This document shows, piece after piece, positions 21,869-33,198 of a stretch of 64,000 nucleotides of DNA. Numbering within the stretch: position 1 is the first letter of the stretch; each line of letters begins with the position of its first letter. Source of the DNA: Artocarpus heterophyllus (lineage: Eukaryota > Streptophyta > Magnoliopsida > Rosales > Moraceae). The stretch is taken from positions 23,308,714 to 23,372,713 of the forward strand of contig CM046353.1 of the NCBI GenBank assembly GCA_025403435.1, written 5' to 3'. The notes under the pieces are model-generated. The model was not told the DNA's origin. It saw only the letters and a list, made by a program, of their open reading frames with translations, and searched no databases. A program made the translations under genes and the position numbers.

Positions 21869-23194
21869 ATTGTTAAGCTAAAGTCCATTCAGATACTCTT
21901 ATCCATTATTGTGTATTATGATTACAAAATTTGGCACATGAATGTCAAGACAACGCTTTTGAATGGCTATCTTGAAGAAAGAATCTACATAGTGCAACTA
22001 GAAGGTTTCTTAGTTGAAGGCTAAAAGGAGAAAGTCTACAAGCTGTAAAGGTCCATATATGAACTTAAGCAGGCTTGTTAATCATGGATTATCAAGTTTG
22101 ATGAGGTTATTAAGTCTCATGGTTTTTAACAGAACTAGGATGAACCATGTGTCTATAAGTTCGTAAATGAAAAGAAAGTAATCTTTTTTGTACTTTACAT
22201 TGATGACATCCTGTTCATTGGGAATAACAAGGAATTAATGTCATAAGTAAAGGAATGATTAACCGAACCAATTTCAAATAAAAGATTTAGGAGAGGCAAG
22301 CTATGTTCTTAGGATCCAACTCATCCAGGATCACATAAAGAAATTTTAGCATTATCTCAACATGCATATATTTCTAAGATGCTTATCAAATATAGGATGC
22401 ATTACTCTAAGAAAGAGAATTTGCTTTCTAGGCATGGCATCCATCTTTCTATAGAGCATTGCCCTAAAACTCCACAGGAGGAAGAGGACATGCATCATTT
22501 CCCTTATGCATTGGTAGTCAGAAACCTAACGTATGTTATATAGTATACCAAGCTTGACATCTCTTATGTTGTAGGGATAGTCAGTATGTTTTAGTCAAAT
22601 CTAAGATTTGGTCAATAGATGGCTGTGAAGTGTATTCTTAAGTATCTTTAGACAATGAGAAACTATATGCTTGTGTATTCTGGTGGACATTTGTCTCTCG
22701 GCAGTTGCATTAATTTTTATTTTCAATCAGATAAGGATGATTGAAGGTCGATCTCAAGATGCATGTTCACTCTTGGTGGTGGAGCTGTTATCTAGAGGAG
22801 TGTGAAACAATGTGTGTTTCCAACTCGATACTAGAGGCTGAATATGTGGCTGCTTGTGAAGCATCCAAGAAAACAGTTGCCTTCAAAAATTCTTGATGGA
22901 TCTAGAAGTTGTTCTAGATATGGATAAGCCGATTAGACTGTACTGTGATAACAGTGTAGTGATTGCAAATATTAAAGAATCAAGAAACCACAAAGGCAAA
23001 AGGCATGTAGAAAGGACGTATTCTCTTATACAAGATATATACCATAGAGTTGAAGTAATAGTGTTGAAAATCGCATCAGAAGACAACCTAGCAGATCCAT
23101 GCACAAAGACCTTGCCAACTAAAGTTTTTGAAAAGCATCTAGAAGATTATAGATTAAGAGATATGTCTAATCTGCTTTAGGACAAGTGGGTGAT
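21869..23194 (+). pseudogene. Copia family 2 reverse transcriptase - RNase H remnant
   Basis: A heavily decayed Copia pol. Readable blocks are KSIQILLSI, MNVKTTLLNGYLEERIYIVQ, RSIYELKQAC, FVLYIDDILFIGNN (catalytic YIDD), ALSQHAYISKML, SGGHLSLG and RSVKQCVF. From 22893 there are 95 open codons with MDLEVVLDMDKPIRLYCDNS and EDNLADPCTKTLPTKVFEKH, the RNase H end. Many stops. It ends just before an LTR of another sequence family (23195), so it belongs to a second Copia family. The break at 21868/21869 joins it to the family-1 LTR. Confidence 0.85.
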
Positions 23195-25332
23195 TGTTAA
23201 GATAGATCTCCATAAAGCATAAGATGTTTTGTAAATAACATATTTATAAAAACAAAATAAAGTGAAGTTATTTATTATATTTACATGTATGTATTTTAAA
23301 TACTCTTTGGTTATAATTAAAATTCCATAATTATTTATATGGCCTTAAAGATCATATATAAGTGTTATATACAAGATAATAATATTTAAAAATAATAATT
23401 AAAATGGTCAGTAGCATATAATTAATTATTTAATTAAAGTATGGAATCTTTAATTAAACATTACTAGAGCAGTTCATTTCTATTGAGAATGAATAGTCTT
23501 ATTTAAATCATTAATGTAATGAGTTCTTGAATAAGTGTACTGTATATAATAAGATTATATAGGACCAAGAAATGATGTGATATGAACAACTAATAATTTT
23601 CATTAAATATTACAAGTTCTAAACACATTGATTGATGTTATATATAAGATGATCTTAATATTGAGTTATTAGCAAACTCGTATTTGTAGATTTATGTCTT
23701 TTAAATTACTCAGTACGAATTTAAGAATTTAATCTTATTCCTTGTATCTTGGAGGCATAATAAAGTAAGTAGCTAGGAATGTTAACTTTAAAAGATGGAA
23801 TCTATTCCTTTTTTAGAAGTACAGAAATAATTCTCTTGAGTATTGATTTGGGGTTTGAATAATAAAAGCACTCAATTCGTGATTAAGTTCATAAATTTCT
23901 TATTTATTAGAGAATCAATGGCACTCAAGGATAAAGAAGCAATTAGAGAGGTTAACGGATATTGCTTATCTCTAATTATAAAATTACTTATGTAGGATCG
24001 ACTAATAGGAAATGGCTATATCAAATAGACAGCACTAAGAAATGAGTAATTAAATATCTATAATTTCAAAAGTACAATTCTAAGTAAGTAGTGGAGTTAC
24101 ATTGGAATTAATAAAAGAGTAATATATTAATTAAAGAGTTTAATTAATATATTAGTTTTATTGGAACTTAAAATTATGGGTCCATTAGTCCCCCGCCATA
24201 CTTAAAAACACTGTTTGGACAAGAAAAATTATTATTTTAAAAGTTAATTTAGAATTATGGAATTCTAAAATAAGTCTCACCCAAAATAAATGAATTATGA
24301 ATTAATTTATATTTATTAAATAATTAGATCATTTGATAAATAAAAAATTAATTTTGAAAGACACACAATACATAGGTCCCATAACCTATAGCACAAAAGG
24401 AAAATCCTTTTATGCACATTAAAGCTTGTTTACAAAATTTCCATATTTGATATTTCTAATTTTGAATAAATATGATTTAATTCAACTATTGAAAGTTTAA
24501 AGAGGAAACAATTGAGATTGGGCAACAAGCAGTATTCTCTATTGCACTGTTATAAGCATGGCGCCACATGCATAGGGAATCTCTCTTGTGTTTTTAATTT
24601 TAATATTATTTTAATTAAATATTTAATATTAAAATTAAACTAAGAAGATTTTTCAAAATTAATAAGCTCTCTTATTCTCAATAAATAGAGGTCCCCATTA
24701 TTCATTAGAGATACACTTGTGAGCTTTGAAGAGAATGAGAATACTCTACCAAATTCCTCTCTCTAGTAGGAGTGTAGAAAAAAAAAAGAGTGTGAAGAAA
24801 AGTTCTTTACACCGAGACCTGTTCTGCTTATATGTTAAGATTTAGAGGGTGTTTGGTACGGTGGTGGGAACCATTAGTTAGAACTATTTTTACTGTAACA
24901 TGTGAGAGCTTTATACTATAGCAACTTTTTACTTTTTATTGTAGCATGTGAGAACTTTACACTGTTCATAACTGAGATAGTAGTTAAAACCACCCCTTGT
25001 CAAACAACAAGTTAGGGTGACTTAAATAAGTTGAGTAATCATTTAGAAACCATATTTCTTCTACGCCTACATGTACATCCATCTTGATGTCGAGGACTAG
25101 GCTTTGAAGATGGTGGTTTCATCTCAAAGTGAATGTCGTTTGCAATTCCCTTGTATTCTATTTATCTTCATTTATTTAGGTAAGCAAAATTTGATATATA
25201 TTTATTTATGTGTAAAATTAATAAAATCTATAGCATTATACAAATGTTTTGAGAAAATTTTTGTTATACACGATCTGCACCACATCCATGTTTTCGCTAT
25301 ATTTTTGTGAAAAATATTTTCCAAAACCAACA
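23195..25332 (+). mobile_element. Copia family 2 3' LTR, with MITE inserted
   Basis: It starts TGTTAAGATAGATCTCCATA after the purine stretch GACAAGTGGGTGAT. The first ~500 bp align by eye with 26260-26292 plus 63657-64000, a second LTR of the family. A MITE occupies 24845-25011. I place the end near TTTTCCAAAACCAACA (25332) because this resembles a Copia LTR terminus; that end is tentative. Confidence 0.7.
24845..25011. mobile_element. MITE, Tourist/PIF-Harbinger-like (167 bp)
   Basis: Flanked by TTA on both sides (24842-24844 and 25012-25014), the trinucleotide duplicated by PIF/Harbinger elements. The left end GAGGGTGTTTGGTAC and the reverse complement of the right end CTTGTTGTTTGACAA agree at about eight of 15 positions in register, including TGTTTG. 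GGGTGTTTGG is a typical start of Tourist-like or related MITEs. Internal near-duplicate words (CATGTGAGAGCTTTATACT and CATGTGAGAACTTTACACT) are at about 24899 and 24944. No coding capacity. Confidence 0.65.
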
Positions 25333-26259
25333 AATCCTCCTTTGTCTGCTTCTAGAGTGGTATTCATTTTTGTCTTTTCATCTTGTAGTCTCTTTGTCTT
25401 TTTTCCTTTTGTATTGTTTCAAAAGTCTTCTCCTTGTCATCATTCTAGTATTTATTTAATGTATATTTGATGAAATGATTTGCTCTAAAAATCCTCCAAA
25501 ATGCACTCTCTCTCTTCCAAATTTCTCAAGCCGTAGATTTAATCATATCATAATCCTAACCCTATGTTCAAATAGGTCACTGTTCATATTTTCTTTTTAT
25601 GTGTACCTTCAGTCCTAATATTCAACATTTAAAATGTAGATCACAACTTAGTAATTTTCTTACTAATTAAACTGACTATTAAATAGTCAATTATTATTTT
25701 TTTTTTTTTGAAGTTGACGTGATTTATATCTTTATAAGTGTTTTTTTTTCATTTTATATACATCATTAACTTTGGGTTGTCACTCTTATGAATTAAATTC
25801 ATATTTGGTGATACTAAATTGTTGTTAAGTCACTAAATTTTCAAGCTTTTAAATCATTTATTTGAACATAATATGCACAAAACAAATACATAATCATGAA
25901 TTTTTCATTCAAATGCATATTGAACTTATAATCACATAAATTATAAAAAGGGTAATTTAATAGGTGGAAATTCCTTGTCTAATCCTTGATTTAATTGAAG
26001 ATTAATCCAATGATTTCTTCAGACATCACATTTAGGGGGGAGAATTTTTTGAGAGCAAAAGACTACGAGGAGGCTTGATTTTAGTTAGAACCAAGAGATT
26101 TTGGCTTCAAGAAAGCTTGGTAAGGAGGATGCAAATGAGGAAATTATTTTCTCATCTTCAAGTATTTGCACATCACTCATTAATGGGAGTGAAGTAAAAT
26201 TTTTAGAGTCTTCGAAGGGGGTGTGGGGTTTGGCCTTAATAGGTGGAAGGGCTTGCTGT
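25333..26259. other. Spacer between two family-2 LTRs, nothing recognised
   Basis: AT-rich sequence with homopolymer T runs (25695, 25742). I recognise no protein, RNA gene or terminal repeat. A purine run TTTAGGGGGGAGAA at 26031-26044 and another GGTGGAAGGG just before the LTR at 26260 could be polypurine tracts of decayed elements. The stretch may be the remains of an element interior or original host DNA. Confidence 0.5.
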
Positions 26260-26292
26260 TAGGATAGATACACATAAAGCACTTGAAGTTTT
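26260..26292 (+). mobile_element. Copia family 2 LTR, start (continues at 63657)
   Basis: TGTTAGGATAGATACACATA matches the LTR start at 23195. It is interrupted at GTTTT (26288-26292) by the nest and resumes at 63657 with GTTTT, then GTAATGGACATGTTTATAAA, which follows the copy at 23195 (TGTTTTGTAAATAACATATT). Confidence 0.85.
26288..26292. repeat. Target site duplication GTTTT (left) of outer solo LTR
   Basis: GTTTT at 26288-26292 is repeated at 63657-63661 after the outer LTR end CAAACA. The two copies are 37 kb apart because of later insertions. Confidence 0.85.
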
Positions 26293-26427
26293 TGTTAGAC
26301 ATGTATGCCCTAAGTAGTAAAATGTTGTAATATGTTTTTGAAGACATTTTATCAATAAAAAAATTATTTATTGTTCATATACCAAATGTTGTCCTCTTTC
26401 ACGTTCATATTTGTTGAATGTATGTTT
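26293..26427 (+). mobile_element. Outer solo LTR of Copia family 1, first part
   Basis: It starts TGTTAGACATGTATGCCC and runs 135 bp, stopping at TGTTT where the full-length Copia LTR begins. It resumes at 61805 (AGCAAACAAAAGTCTGAGAC), which is the next sequence in all other family copies. With the second part it totals about 2 kb and has no internal Copia region of its own. Confidence 0.88.
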
Positions 26428-28425
26428 TGTTAGATGTGTATGCCCTAAAGAGTAAAAATATAATATGTTTTTGGAGACATTTTTATCAATAAAGAATTTA
26501 TTTACTATTTATATATCAAATTTGTCCTCTTTACGTTTATATTTGTTCAATGTATGTTAAGCAAACAATAGTTTGAGACTGTCGGTCTAAACATTTAAGA
26601 ATTAGACATATGATGGACAGATTATACAGAAAACACAATTCTTAAGGTGACGGTCTAAATTAAAAGATCTGCAATCAAGGGAATAAAGTTAGGCGCTTTA
26701 TTCATGTAAAGATTGTTATGTTTTCTATATCCCTGATGGGAAATGGTTTGTCTTGATCATTGGAGGTGGACTCCGCGAATAGAAACAATGGCATATTGTC
26801 ATAGGTGACGATGTATTGGATCGAGACATAAAGTAAATTGATTTGGATTAATAATTCTATCTCAGCAAATCGATTCACTTTAGACAATCATTTGTATTGT
26901 ATCTTAATCTTAAGATGAATAGTGGGCCCGTTGTTTTGACTTATATCTTTTGATGTACCAAAGGGTGACGTCCATATTTTAATAGTGGTATGCATGCCGA
27001 TACATTAGAGGCATGACTTTTGATAACGTAGACCTATTCTTCATAGATATAGAATCCATATCTCCTCTTTAGGAGTAGTGATATTCTCTTATATGCATTA
27101 TCCTGTAATTGGAAAGCCAGAGCACTCAACCAGTTGGATACACAGGTGCAACCAAATGGTATACTGTCTTTGAATGGTAAGTTTTCCTAATCAAGAAGGT
27201 AAAATAGAACTTGTCGTTAAGCCGATTATGGATAATCCTATGGGGATACGATACATTATGATATGTCATGGAGACTTGGCTATACAGGCCTCGTAATTCT
27301 ATATAGTTCGAAAGTGCAGCTCTAAGCTTTTAGTTGAGTAGCGTTAGAGTTAATAATTTTGAAATGTATATCTAGGATATTGGGTTTCATAATTATCAGG
27401 AGCTTGAACTATATTGGTCCATTTGGTCCCCTTTGCTAGCTTACAAAAATCCTATAACGATACAGTGTGCTTTTCTAAAAATTGGTAACTTATGTCAAAT
27501 TTATCAGATCGGCTGAAATTCGATAAAATCAGACAATTCATGTTTGTTTATTGGTTGAATTAATTTTGTGATAAAAGTAATTCAAGATAAACTTGTTGAA
27601 TTATCAAGATTAGATAATTCATGTCTGTTTATCAGTTGGATTAATTTTGAATTAATTCAAGATAAACTTGTTAAATTATCAGGAATATTTATTGTCCTAG
27701 AGATTATCTAGATATGAATGTTTTAATTAGATAACTTCTCTATTGGGTTATTTGAATTAAAACCGAGGCTCTATCCTAAGAATCTTGGATAGGAAATAAA
27801 GATTTGTAGGAATCTTTTATCAAAGGTTCGGCAGGCCGATCTTTAAGTTTAGCCTGTCGATTGAGGAGGTTTGGCATGTCAATCTGACAGTTTAGCCTAC
27901 TGACCGGGTGATAAAAGGATCATGCGTTTTCACATAGATTTTATCAGATATTGATTCTGATTTTATTTTGATTAGAATTTGTGAGGCCTTATTTGATAAG
28001 GACTGACTCCAGGGCCCAACCTCTATAAAAAGGGAGTGAGTCTCTTTATTGTTAAGATCAGTTGAGAAATCTAGAGTGAGACTCTGTCAATGAGACTCTT
28101 AAACTTCCCAAAGAGTTATTGTTCATAAATCACGAATTATAGCTTTGGGTATTTCTCAATTGGTTGGAAGGAGAGCCACCTAGGGAAAAGCTGAACGATA
28201 TGAGCCCACACTCATTCCGATCGAGGATAGAGAATATCAAAGAAGGCCAGTTGGTTGAGGTCTTTCTAAAATGTTACTTCTCTTCACTGATTACGATAGC
28301 TTTTTGGCATATACAAGGTTAGTAAGATTTGGTTAATTTATGCATATAGTGTGTCAAACTTATGTTTGAGGAAATACTCTGATATAAAAAATTTTAAAAT
28401 TCCAATGCGTACTATTTTTCCAACA
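26428..28425 (+). mobile_element. Copia family 1 5' LTR (1998 bp)
   Basis: TGTTAGATGTGTATGCCC to TTTTTCCAACA. The TATA-like TATAAAAA is at 28024-28031; degenerate palindromic units are at about 27827-27908, upstream of it. Its 3' LTR partner is 59799-61799. The last ~1.27 kb was copied to 53607-54865. Confidence 0.92.
28024..28031 (+). promoter_or_regulatory. TATA-like box in Copia 5' LTR
   Basis: TATAAAAA in CCTCTATAAAAAGGGAGTGA; all family-1 LTR copies keep TATAAAAA/TATAAATA before GGGAGTGAG. Probable U3/R promoter. Confidence 0.6.
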
Positions 28426-28427
28426 AT

Positions 28428-28440
28428 TGGCATCAGAGCC
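28428..28440 (+). promoter_or_regulatory. Primer binding site, initiator tRNA-Met type
   Basis: TGGCATCAGAGCC, two bases after the LTR end, differs from the usual TGGTATCAGAGCC at one position. Same position as in the other Copia copies. Confidence 0.85.
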
Positions 28441-28710
28441 ATGGTTTTTATATAAATTTGCAAGTTTGTGATCGTACAATATGAATAAATTATGTGATCT
28501 TTATTTTTCCTATACTTGAATTTAATTTTTTAGAGAGTTGGCACTCTAGGTTTCTATATATTCTTATGTTGTCATGGATTATATGGTGAATATTTATTAG
28601 TTAATCATGGTTAATTAAATTATTATTTAATTATTTATTAATTAATTAATTTATACCGGTTATGGTTCCTTAGAGGTTAGAATGTGTATCTAGGTTTTTC
28701 TTGTAATTAG
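28441..28710 (+). other. Copia leader, first part (before Tat insertion)
   Basis: AT-rich leader, ends at GTAATTAG before the ATGGC target duplication of the Tat element. The leader resumes at 39283 with AGACTATCATCTCCGTCTAG. In copy B the equivalent site is uninterrupted. Confidence 0.9.
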
Positions 28711-28715
28711 ATGGC

Positions 28716-29349
28716 TGTTGATGCTTACCGTAATCCGGCGTCGGATCAACACCCATGTGCGGCTGTGCAAGGTCTGACCTCTCCTTGGGCTCGCCTCTGC
28801 CTGGAAGTGCACACCTGCAAGAGGAGGGATGCTTCGGAGAAGATAGTAGGGTCAGTCCATAGACAAGGGCTCTCCGTTGCTCAAGGCAGGTATTGCTCGG
28901 CAGAGGTCGGCAACTAGTTAGGTGTGTAGAAGAAGTCTCTCCCTAGAATGCCATAAATGCATCCTATTTATAGGCCACCACTTGAATCGGGTGTAAGGTG
29001 GGTTATACCCACGACCCGGGTGTCACATCAAGGTGTGTCAGGCAGTAGGTAACAAGTGTCGCACCCATCGCCCAATGGATTAGACGCTATCGAACGGCAA
29101 TGTATCTGCCTTGTGTTGGCCTGTAATGGCGAGTAGCAGCTTGCCTGCGAGTAATGTCAGTCCGACTCGAGCTACTGTACATTCTGAGGTGGCAGCCTTC
29201 TTGGGGCGTAGCCTTGGATGCCTGAGAGGCACCTCGGGAAGAAGTATAAAGCGTTGAGGGCCGATAGCGAGATTCCTGGTGTCTACCGAGCTATTAGCCG
29301 ACCACCAAAGTTAGGGTTCTCGATGGCGGCGTCGAGCTTACCCCCAACA
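28716..29349 (-). mobile_element. Tat 3' LTR (634 bp)
   Basis: On the element strand it starts TGTTGGGGGTAAGC and ends GGTAAGCATCAACA. TATTTATA at 28965-28972 is a TATA box on minus. It is adjacent to the purine tract at 29350-29362. Same length as the partner 38644-39277. Confidence 0.93.
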
Positions 29350-29362
29350 TTAGCCCCCCAGT
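29350..29362 (-). promoter_or_regulatory. Polypurine tract of Tat element
   Basis: The minus strand reads AACTGGGGGGCTAA directly before the LTR start TGTTGGGGG. G-rich, correctly placed for plus-strand priming. Confidence 0.7.
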
Positions 29363-29575
29363 TCACCTGGTCAGTGTCCGGTCGGGTGGACTATGCCGAG
29401 TGGGTGAGGTCGGCTCAAAGGAGGAAGGCCAAACGACACTTCGAAGCGGGGTGAGGCGAAAAGACGCACGGATCAGACGGGGGACGCGTGTCGCATTGTG
29501 GCCGTCTACGCCGCCTGACAGGTGTAATGATCGCGCGTCTTATTTTTTGCGCTCCAGTTTCCCGCCTGAAATGGC

Positions 29576-29583
29576 TATAAATA
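29576..29583 (+). promoter_or_regulatory. TATA box of the antisense extra gene
   Basis: TATAAATA within GGCTATAAATAGGGCC, about 150 bp before the ATG at 29727 and outside the LTR. The copy at 55996-56003 reads TATAAATT. A leader of about 115 bp without ATG would follow. It suggests the extra gene has its own promoter, opposite in direction to the element's LTR promoter. Confidence 0.6.
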
Positions 29584-31135
29584 GGGCCACCCCCTCTGTC
29601 ATTCACACTTCATTTTTAGAAATTTTACACCCGAAGAGTTTTAGCTGCCGAGCTCAAGTTATATAGCCGAGGATTGTATCTCCTGAGCTACCGAGAACCC
29701 TAGCAGGTAACCTCCCTTGAGTGAAGATGAGTGATTTGTTCAATTCCCAGAATGTAGAGGTCTCCTGGTCCGACAATAGCGCGGAGAGTAGTAGTTCTTC
29801 TACCACCCAGTCCGACGCCGAGGTAGCGTCCCCGAGACGGGACTGGGCTAGCTGGTTGGAGCAAATCCTGAGGGTTGACTCCCAGACGGCACCTGAACAG
29901 GAATTTTTAAACATGCTGGATGGACGAAGGCTCATTAGGTCGTCTAGGGAGCAAGACCCCTATGTCAGGTCGGCTATAGCGGGCTCGTCTCGAGTTATTC
30001 CAAGGGAGAGGGCCGAGCTTTAGACTCGCGAGGATGCTCCGAGCGCTTCCGACCAGAATGTGGGGGCCGCAGTCCAAGTAGCAGGAGTGATCACAGTCGA
30101 CGTGTCCGATGAGGAGCATGTAGCCGAAGAGGTGGAGGCAGAGCAGCAGGATATGGAGCAGGAGATCTAGGTCACCCGCGTCTGAGGAGTGACGACATTC
30201 GGGTAACCCAGCCTAGGCAAACCTCAGCGGCGGGCTACACAAGCGCCATCACCGAGTCACGACTGGAGAACCTACGCGTCGAGTGTGGCATCCCAGACGA
30301 CGTGATTCTCATCCTCCTCGGCGAGGGAGATTCACCTTTAAACGCGCCGGAGGGATGCATCACGCTTTATGTCGAGTTCTTTAGGGCTGGGCTACGTCTG
30401 TCGTTGCACCCCTTCTCCATCGGGCACTCAATGACTTCAACATGTGCCCGGCCTAACTGAACCCGAATAGCTATAGGTCGTTGATCGGAATGTACATTCT
30501 ATGGAAGTACCACCGGAGCACCGAGATGCCGCTGGAGGCCTTCAAGCAAGCGTTCAAAATGAAGAAGCTTCCCCGATAGTCTGGCTGGTACTATGTCACC
30601 AGCTTCTGGAAGGATTTCATCCTGGGCAACCCCGACTCGGACAAATTATGGAAGTACGAGTGGTTCTACGTCTGGGGGAACTTTCTAGCCCGAGCCGGTG
30701 AGGCCGTCCCTAAAAATCAGCAAGTGTCGAGGTCGTTCGAACAGGGGCATGTTTGGACCAAGCGCCCCTGGGCCCCGAGCTGTGTCATCAGGGCTGTTGA
30801 TGAGCTGTTCGACAAGCCGGAGTTGACCAGGCAGTAGTCCTTCCTCCTCAGGAAGGACACTTTATCCGGTTACGGCTGGTTCAGGCAGTCCAGCAGTCTT
30901 CCCCAAGCTGTTTGTCCTGTCCGGGTGACCGGGCAGGTTACAATTGCTCGTCCGAGTGCCGCAGACGTTCCGGGGCCAAGCACTTCCTGGTCCGGGTGGC
31001 CGACAAGGGAGCCTTCTACTTCTAGTTCCGAGGACTCGTCTAGTGGCTCCTTCGATGCAGGGCCACCTGTAGCCGACAAGGACCTCGAGGACATGATTAG
31101 GTTCATATACCCGTCTCGCCAGCTCCGGATCGGAG

Positions 31136-31212
31136 GTCAGCCCAGAACTTTATTTTTAACGTCATCTTTTTCTTATCCTGACCTCGCTTTGACTTCGCAT
31201 TTCCTTGTGCAA
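31136..31212 (+). other. Putative first intron of Tat extra gene (damaged acceptor)
   Basis: A GTCAGCCC donor after codons for RQLRIGG, then T-rich sequence ending TTCCTTGTGCAA. The expected AG appears as AA, so the acceptor may be mutated. Reading resumes as KLRHRPPTPID. Tentative. Confidence 0.35.
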
Positions 31213-31515
31213 AAATTACGACACCGACCTCCCACGCCGATAGACGCGCCCAGATGGCAACACCGGGAGAAAGCGCAAGCGGACGTCGAGGCCCGAGCTT
31301 CTAACCCGTAGCCGACCAGAGCCTCGCCAGAGGTCACTCCAGTAGACGAGGCCGCCAGAGGCTCGTCCGAGGACGTGTAGAGAAGGCGTCCAAACTACCG
31401 TGGCATCGTTCTTGAGTGCCTCAGAGATGCGGTTCCTCAGGATGACTTCTTCATGAACATCCGAGGGGAGGACTTCCAGAGTCTCTGCAACACGGCCTTC
31501 CGAGCTGTCGCCTCT

Positions 31516-31587
31516 GTGAGTATTCGAGCTTAACGATAGTTAGATTCTTTTTATCATATTGCCGAGGACTGACGCCTTTTCTTGCAG
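31516..31587 (+). other. Second intron of Tat extra gene
   Basis: GTGAGTATTCG...CTTTTCTTGCAG, 72 nt, T-rich with textbook borders. The frame before it (CNTAFRAVAS) and after it (VNAVLHMVHSIGIREIH) join in phase 0. Confidence 0.8.
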
Positions 31588-32260
31588 GTGAACGCCGTTC
31601 TGCACATGGTGCACTCCATCGGGATAAGGGAGATCCACAAGGAGAAGGAGATGCACAAGAAGACCTTCCTGAGGAAGGTGGATTCCAACAAAAAGCTCAA
31701 TGAGAAGAACATTGAGCTATACCAAGCCAAGGAGTCTCTCTCACGAGCCTAGGAGGAAGCTTGAAAGGCTAAGGCCAAGGCCGAGGAGGCAGTGAGGCAG
31801 CTAAGGGAGGCGACGGATAGGGCTGCACAGCTTGAGGGGCAGCTGACGACCCTGCAGGCGGAGCACCATCACTTCGTCGTCGAGCTCCCTGGTCGCCTGG
31901 CAAGTGCGGTTGAGGAATTCAAAACATCCCCGGAGTATGCCGATCTCTACTACTTCGGCATGACAGACCTCCGTAAGCACCTGATCGAGAAGCACCCCGA
32001 GGCAGTGGGATTCGACTGGTCGGTGATTGTCGAGCCCGACCAGGACGATGCCGAGCAACAGCGGGGTAAAAAGGACGAGGTCGTCGTGGTAGACGGCAAT
32101 GACGACGAGGATGGGCAGAGCACCGCAGGAGGCGGAGGCGAGGACGCGGCTGGGGCCAAGACCCAGGCCGATTGACGTCTGTATTTTGCCCTTTCTTTCC
32201 CCCCTTTTTTTATTTTGTTCGGGCTCGGGAGGTGCCTAGTTTACTTGTACCTCCCCGATG

Positions 32261-32266
32261 AATAAA
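32261..32266 (+). terminator. Poly(A) signal of Tat extra gene
   Basis: AATAAA 86 bp after the stop of the extra gene (TGA at 32173-32175), followed by T-rich sequence. Placement fits its 3' end. Confidence 0.5.
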
Positions 32267-33198
32267 GACCCTTTTCTCTTCTCGAATTCTTGTGAATAGT
32301 TTTATTTTGCCTTACTTTCCACATTATTGTCCTCGGGTTAACAGTCTTAGCTTTAGGTGCACCTCGATGTGAGGTATTCCTCGAACATCCGGTTATTGTC
32401 ATCTAGTGTTAGGTAACCGTTATTGTCCAAGCTAGATGCTCCTCGGGGAGGATCCTAGGCTGGGAACCAACCATCTCGACATCCATGGGGTTGGCTCGAG
32501 TTCCCCTGTCCGTTCGGTTAATCCGAACGAGTAGGTTCTAACCTCGGCTAGGTTGTCGAGTTGTCCGAGCAGAGGTGAGTAGCGCTTCTGTTCTCAGTTA
32601 ATATGAGTAGTTGTCCTTCTCTGCTTGGTTAAATAATCCAAGCAGGTCTAGGTTTCTAATCTCGTTCGGGTAGAGCATAGACGGCGTATGACTACCCTTA
32701 CCCTGTTGCCCCCTAGACTTGCTTAAGTTTTAAAGAAGCTTTACAAGTGTAGGACTCGTCGGGCACAGGACTGTGCCAAGCAACTTAAAGGGTTTTCTGT
32801 ACGGCGACAGACATATGGTCGGTATACCGACCAGCCCCCCAGCCCGGTTTAATAAGGATGACTCTCCCTTGGCGGGAGTTATTGTCTTGTCCTCCCAGCT
32901 AGAGTTGCGGCCTTTTGGATTTACTTTTCCTTTGAACACATTACTCGGGTGGAATGGTATAGGAAAGTTGTGCTCCATTAATGTGATATGCACATGGATT
33001 TTTCTAGCCCTATTTGGTAGGTCTAGTTACAAAAGAATTGTGGCCATAAGTCAAAAAAGGAGTCTTTGGCTCTGAATTTTAACAAAAGAATCTTTTTAAG
33101 AGCTCGGCATTCCATGGATGACCTAGCTGATTCCCCTCCATGTTAGTTAATCTGTATGTGCCCGGTCGTACGATGTCTTCGACTCTAAATGGACCTTT
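32267..33198. other. Tat convergent intergenic region, no gene
   Basis: About 0.9 kb between the 3' end of the extra gene (+) and the end of integrase (-). The wording is GC-rich and pyrimidine-biased (CTCGG repeated). I see no coding frame with family support. It is the 3' non-coding part of the Tat pol transcript. Confidence 0.6.

Larger units (their letters stand above)
29727..32175 (+). pseudogene. Tat antisense extra gene, PF04195-type 'putative gypsy type transposon' protein
   Basis: The start is ATG 29727 (MSDLFNSQNVEVSWSDN), followed by an acidic Ser-rich N-terminus. A conserved middle block at about 30240-30700 reads ESRLENLRVE, AELNPNSYRSLIGM-like and NPDSDKLWKYEWFYVWGNF. The C-terminus (31588-32175) is a long coiled coil (KEKEMHKKTFLRKVDSNKKL, QLREATDRAAQLEGQLTTLQ) and an acidic tail. 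The middle block fits the plant family annotated as 'putative gypsy type transposon' (PF04195), known as an extra frame in Tat elements; its function is unknown. Stops at 30021, 30168 and 30182, a one-base loss near 30200, and stops in the C-terminal exon show decay. Introns are listed separately. Confidence 0.8.

Noticed and set aside
21869..23194. Group II intron or retron-type RT
   Set aside because: The blocks (LLNGYLEE, YELKQAC, YIDDILF, EDNLADPCTK) are Copia pol and an LTR follows directly.
25333..26259. Host gene or RNA gene in the spacer between family-2 LTRs
   Set aside because: No coding frame longer than about 70 codons with support, no tRNA-like cloverleaf noticed, no splice pattern that joins to a known protein.
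29654..30119. Minus-strand frames opposite the Tat extra gene
   Set aside because: The plus strand has start, family block and introns; the minus frames are GC-driven shadows.
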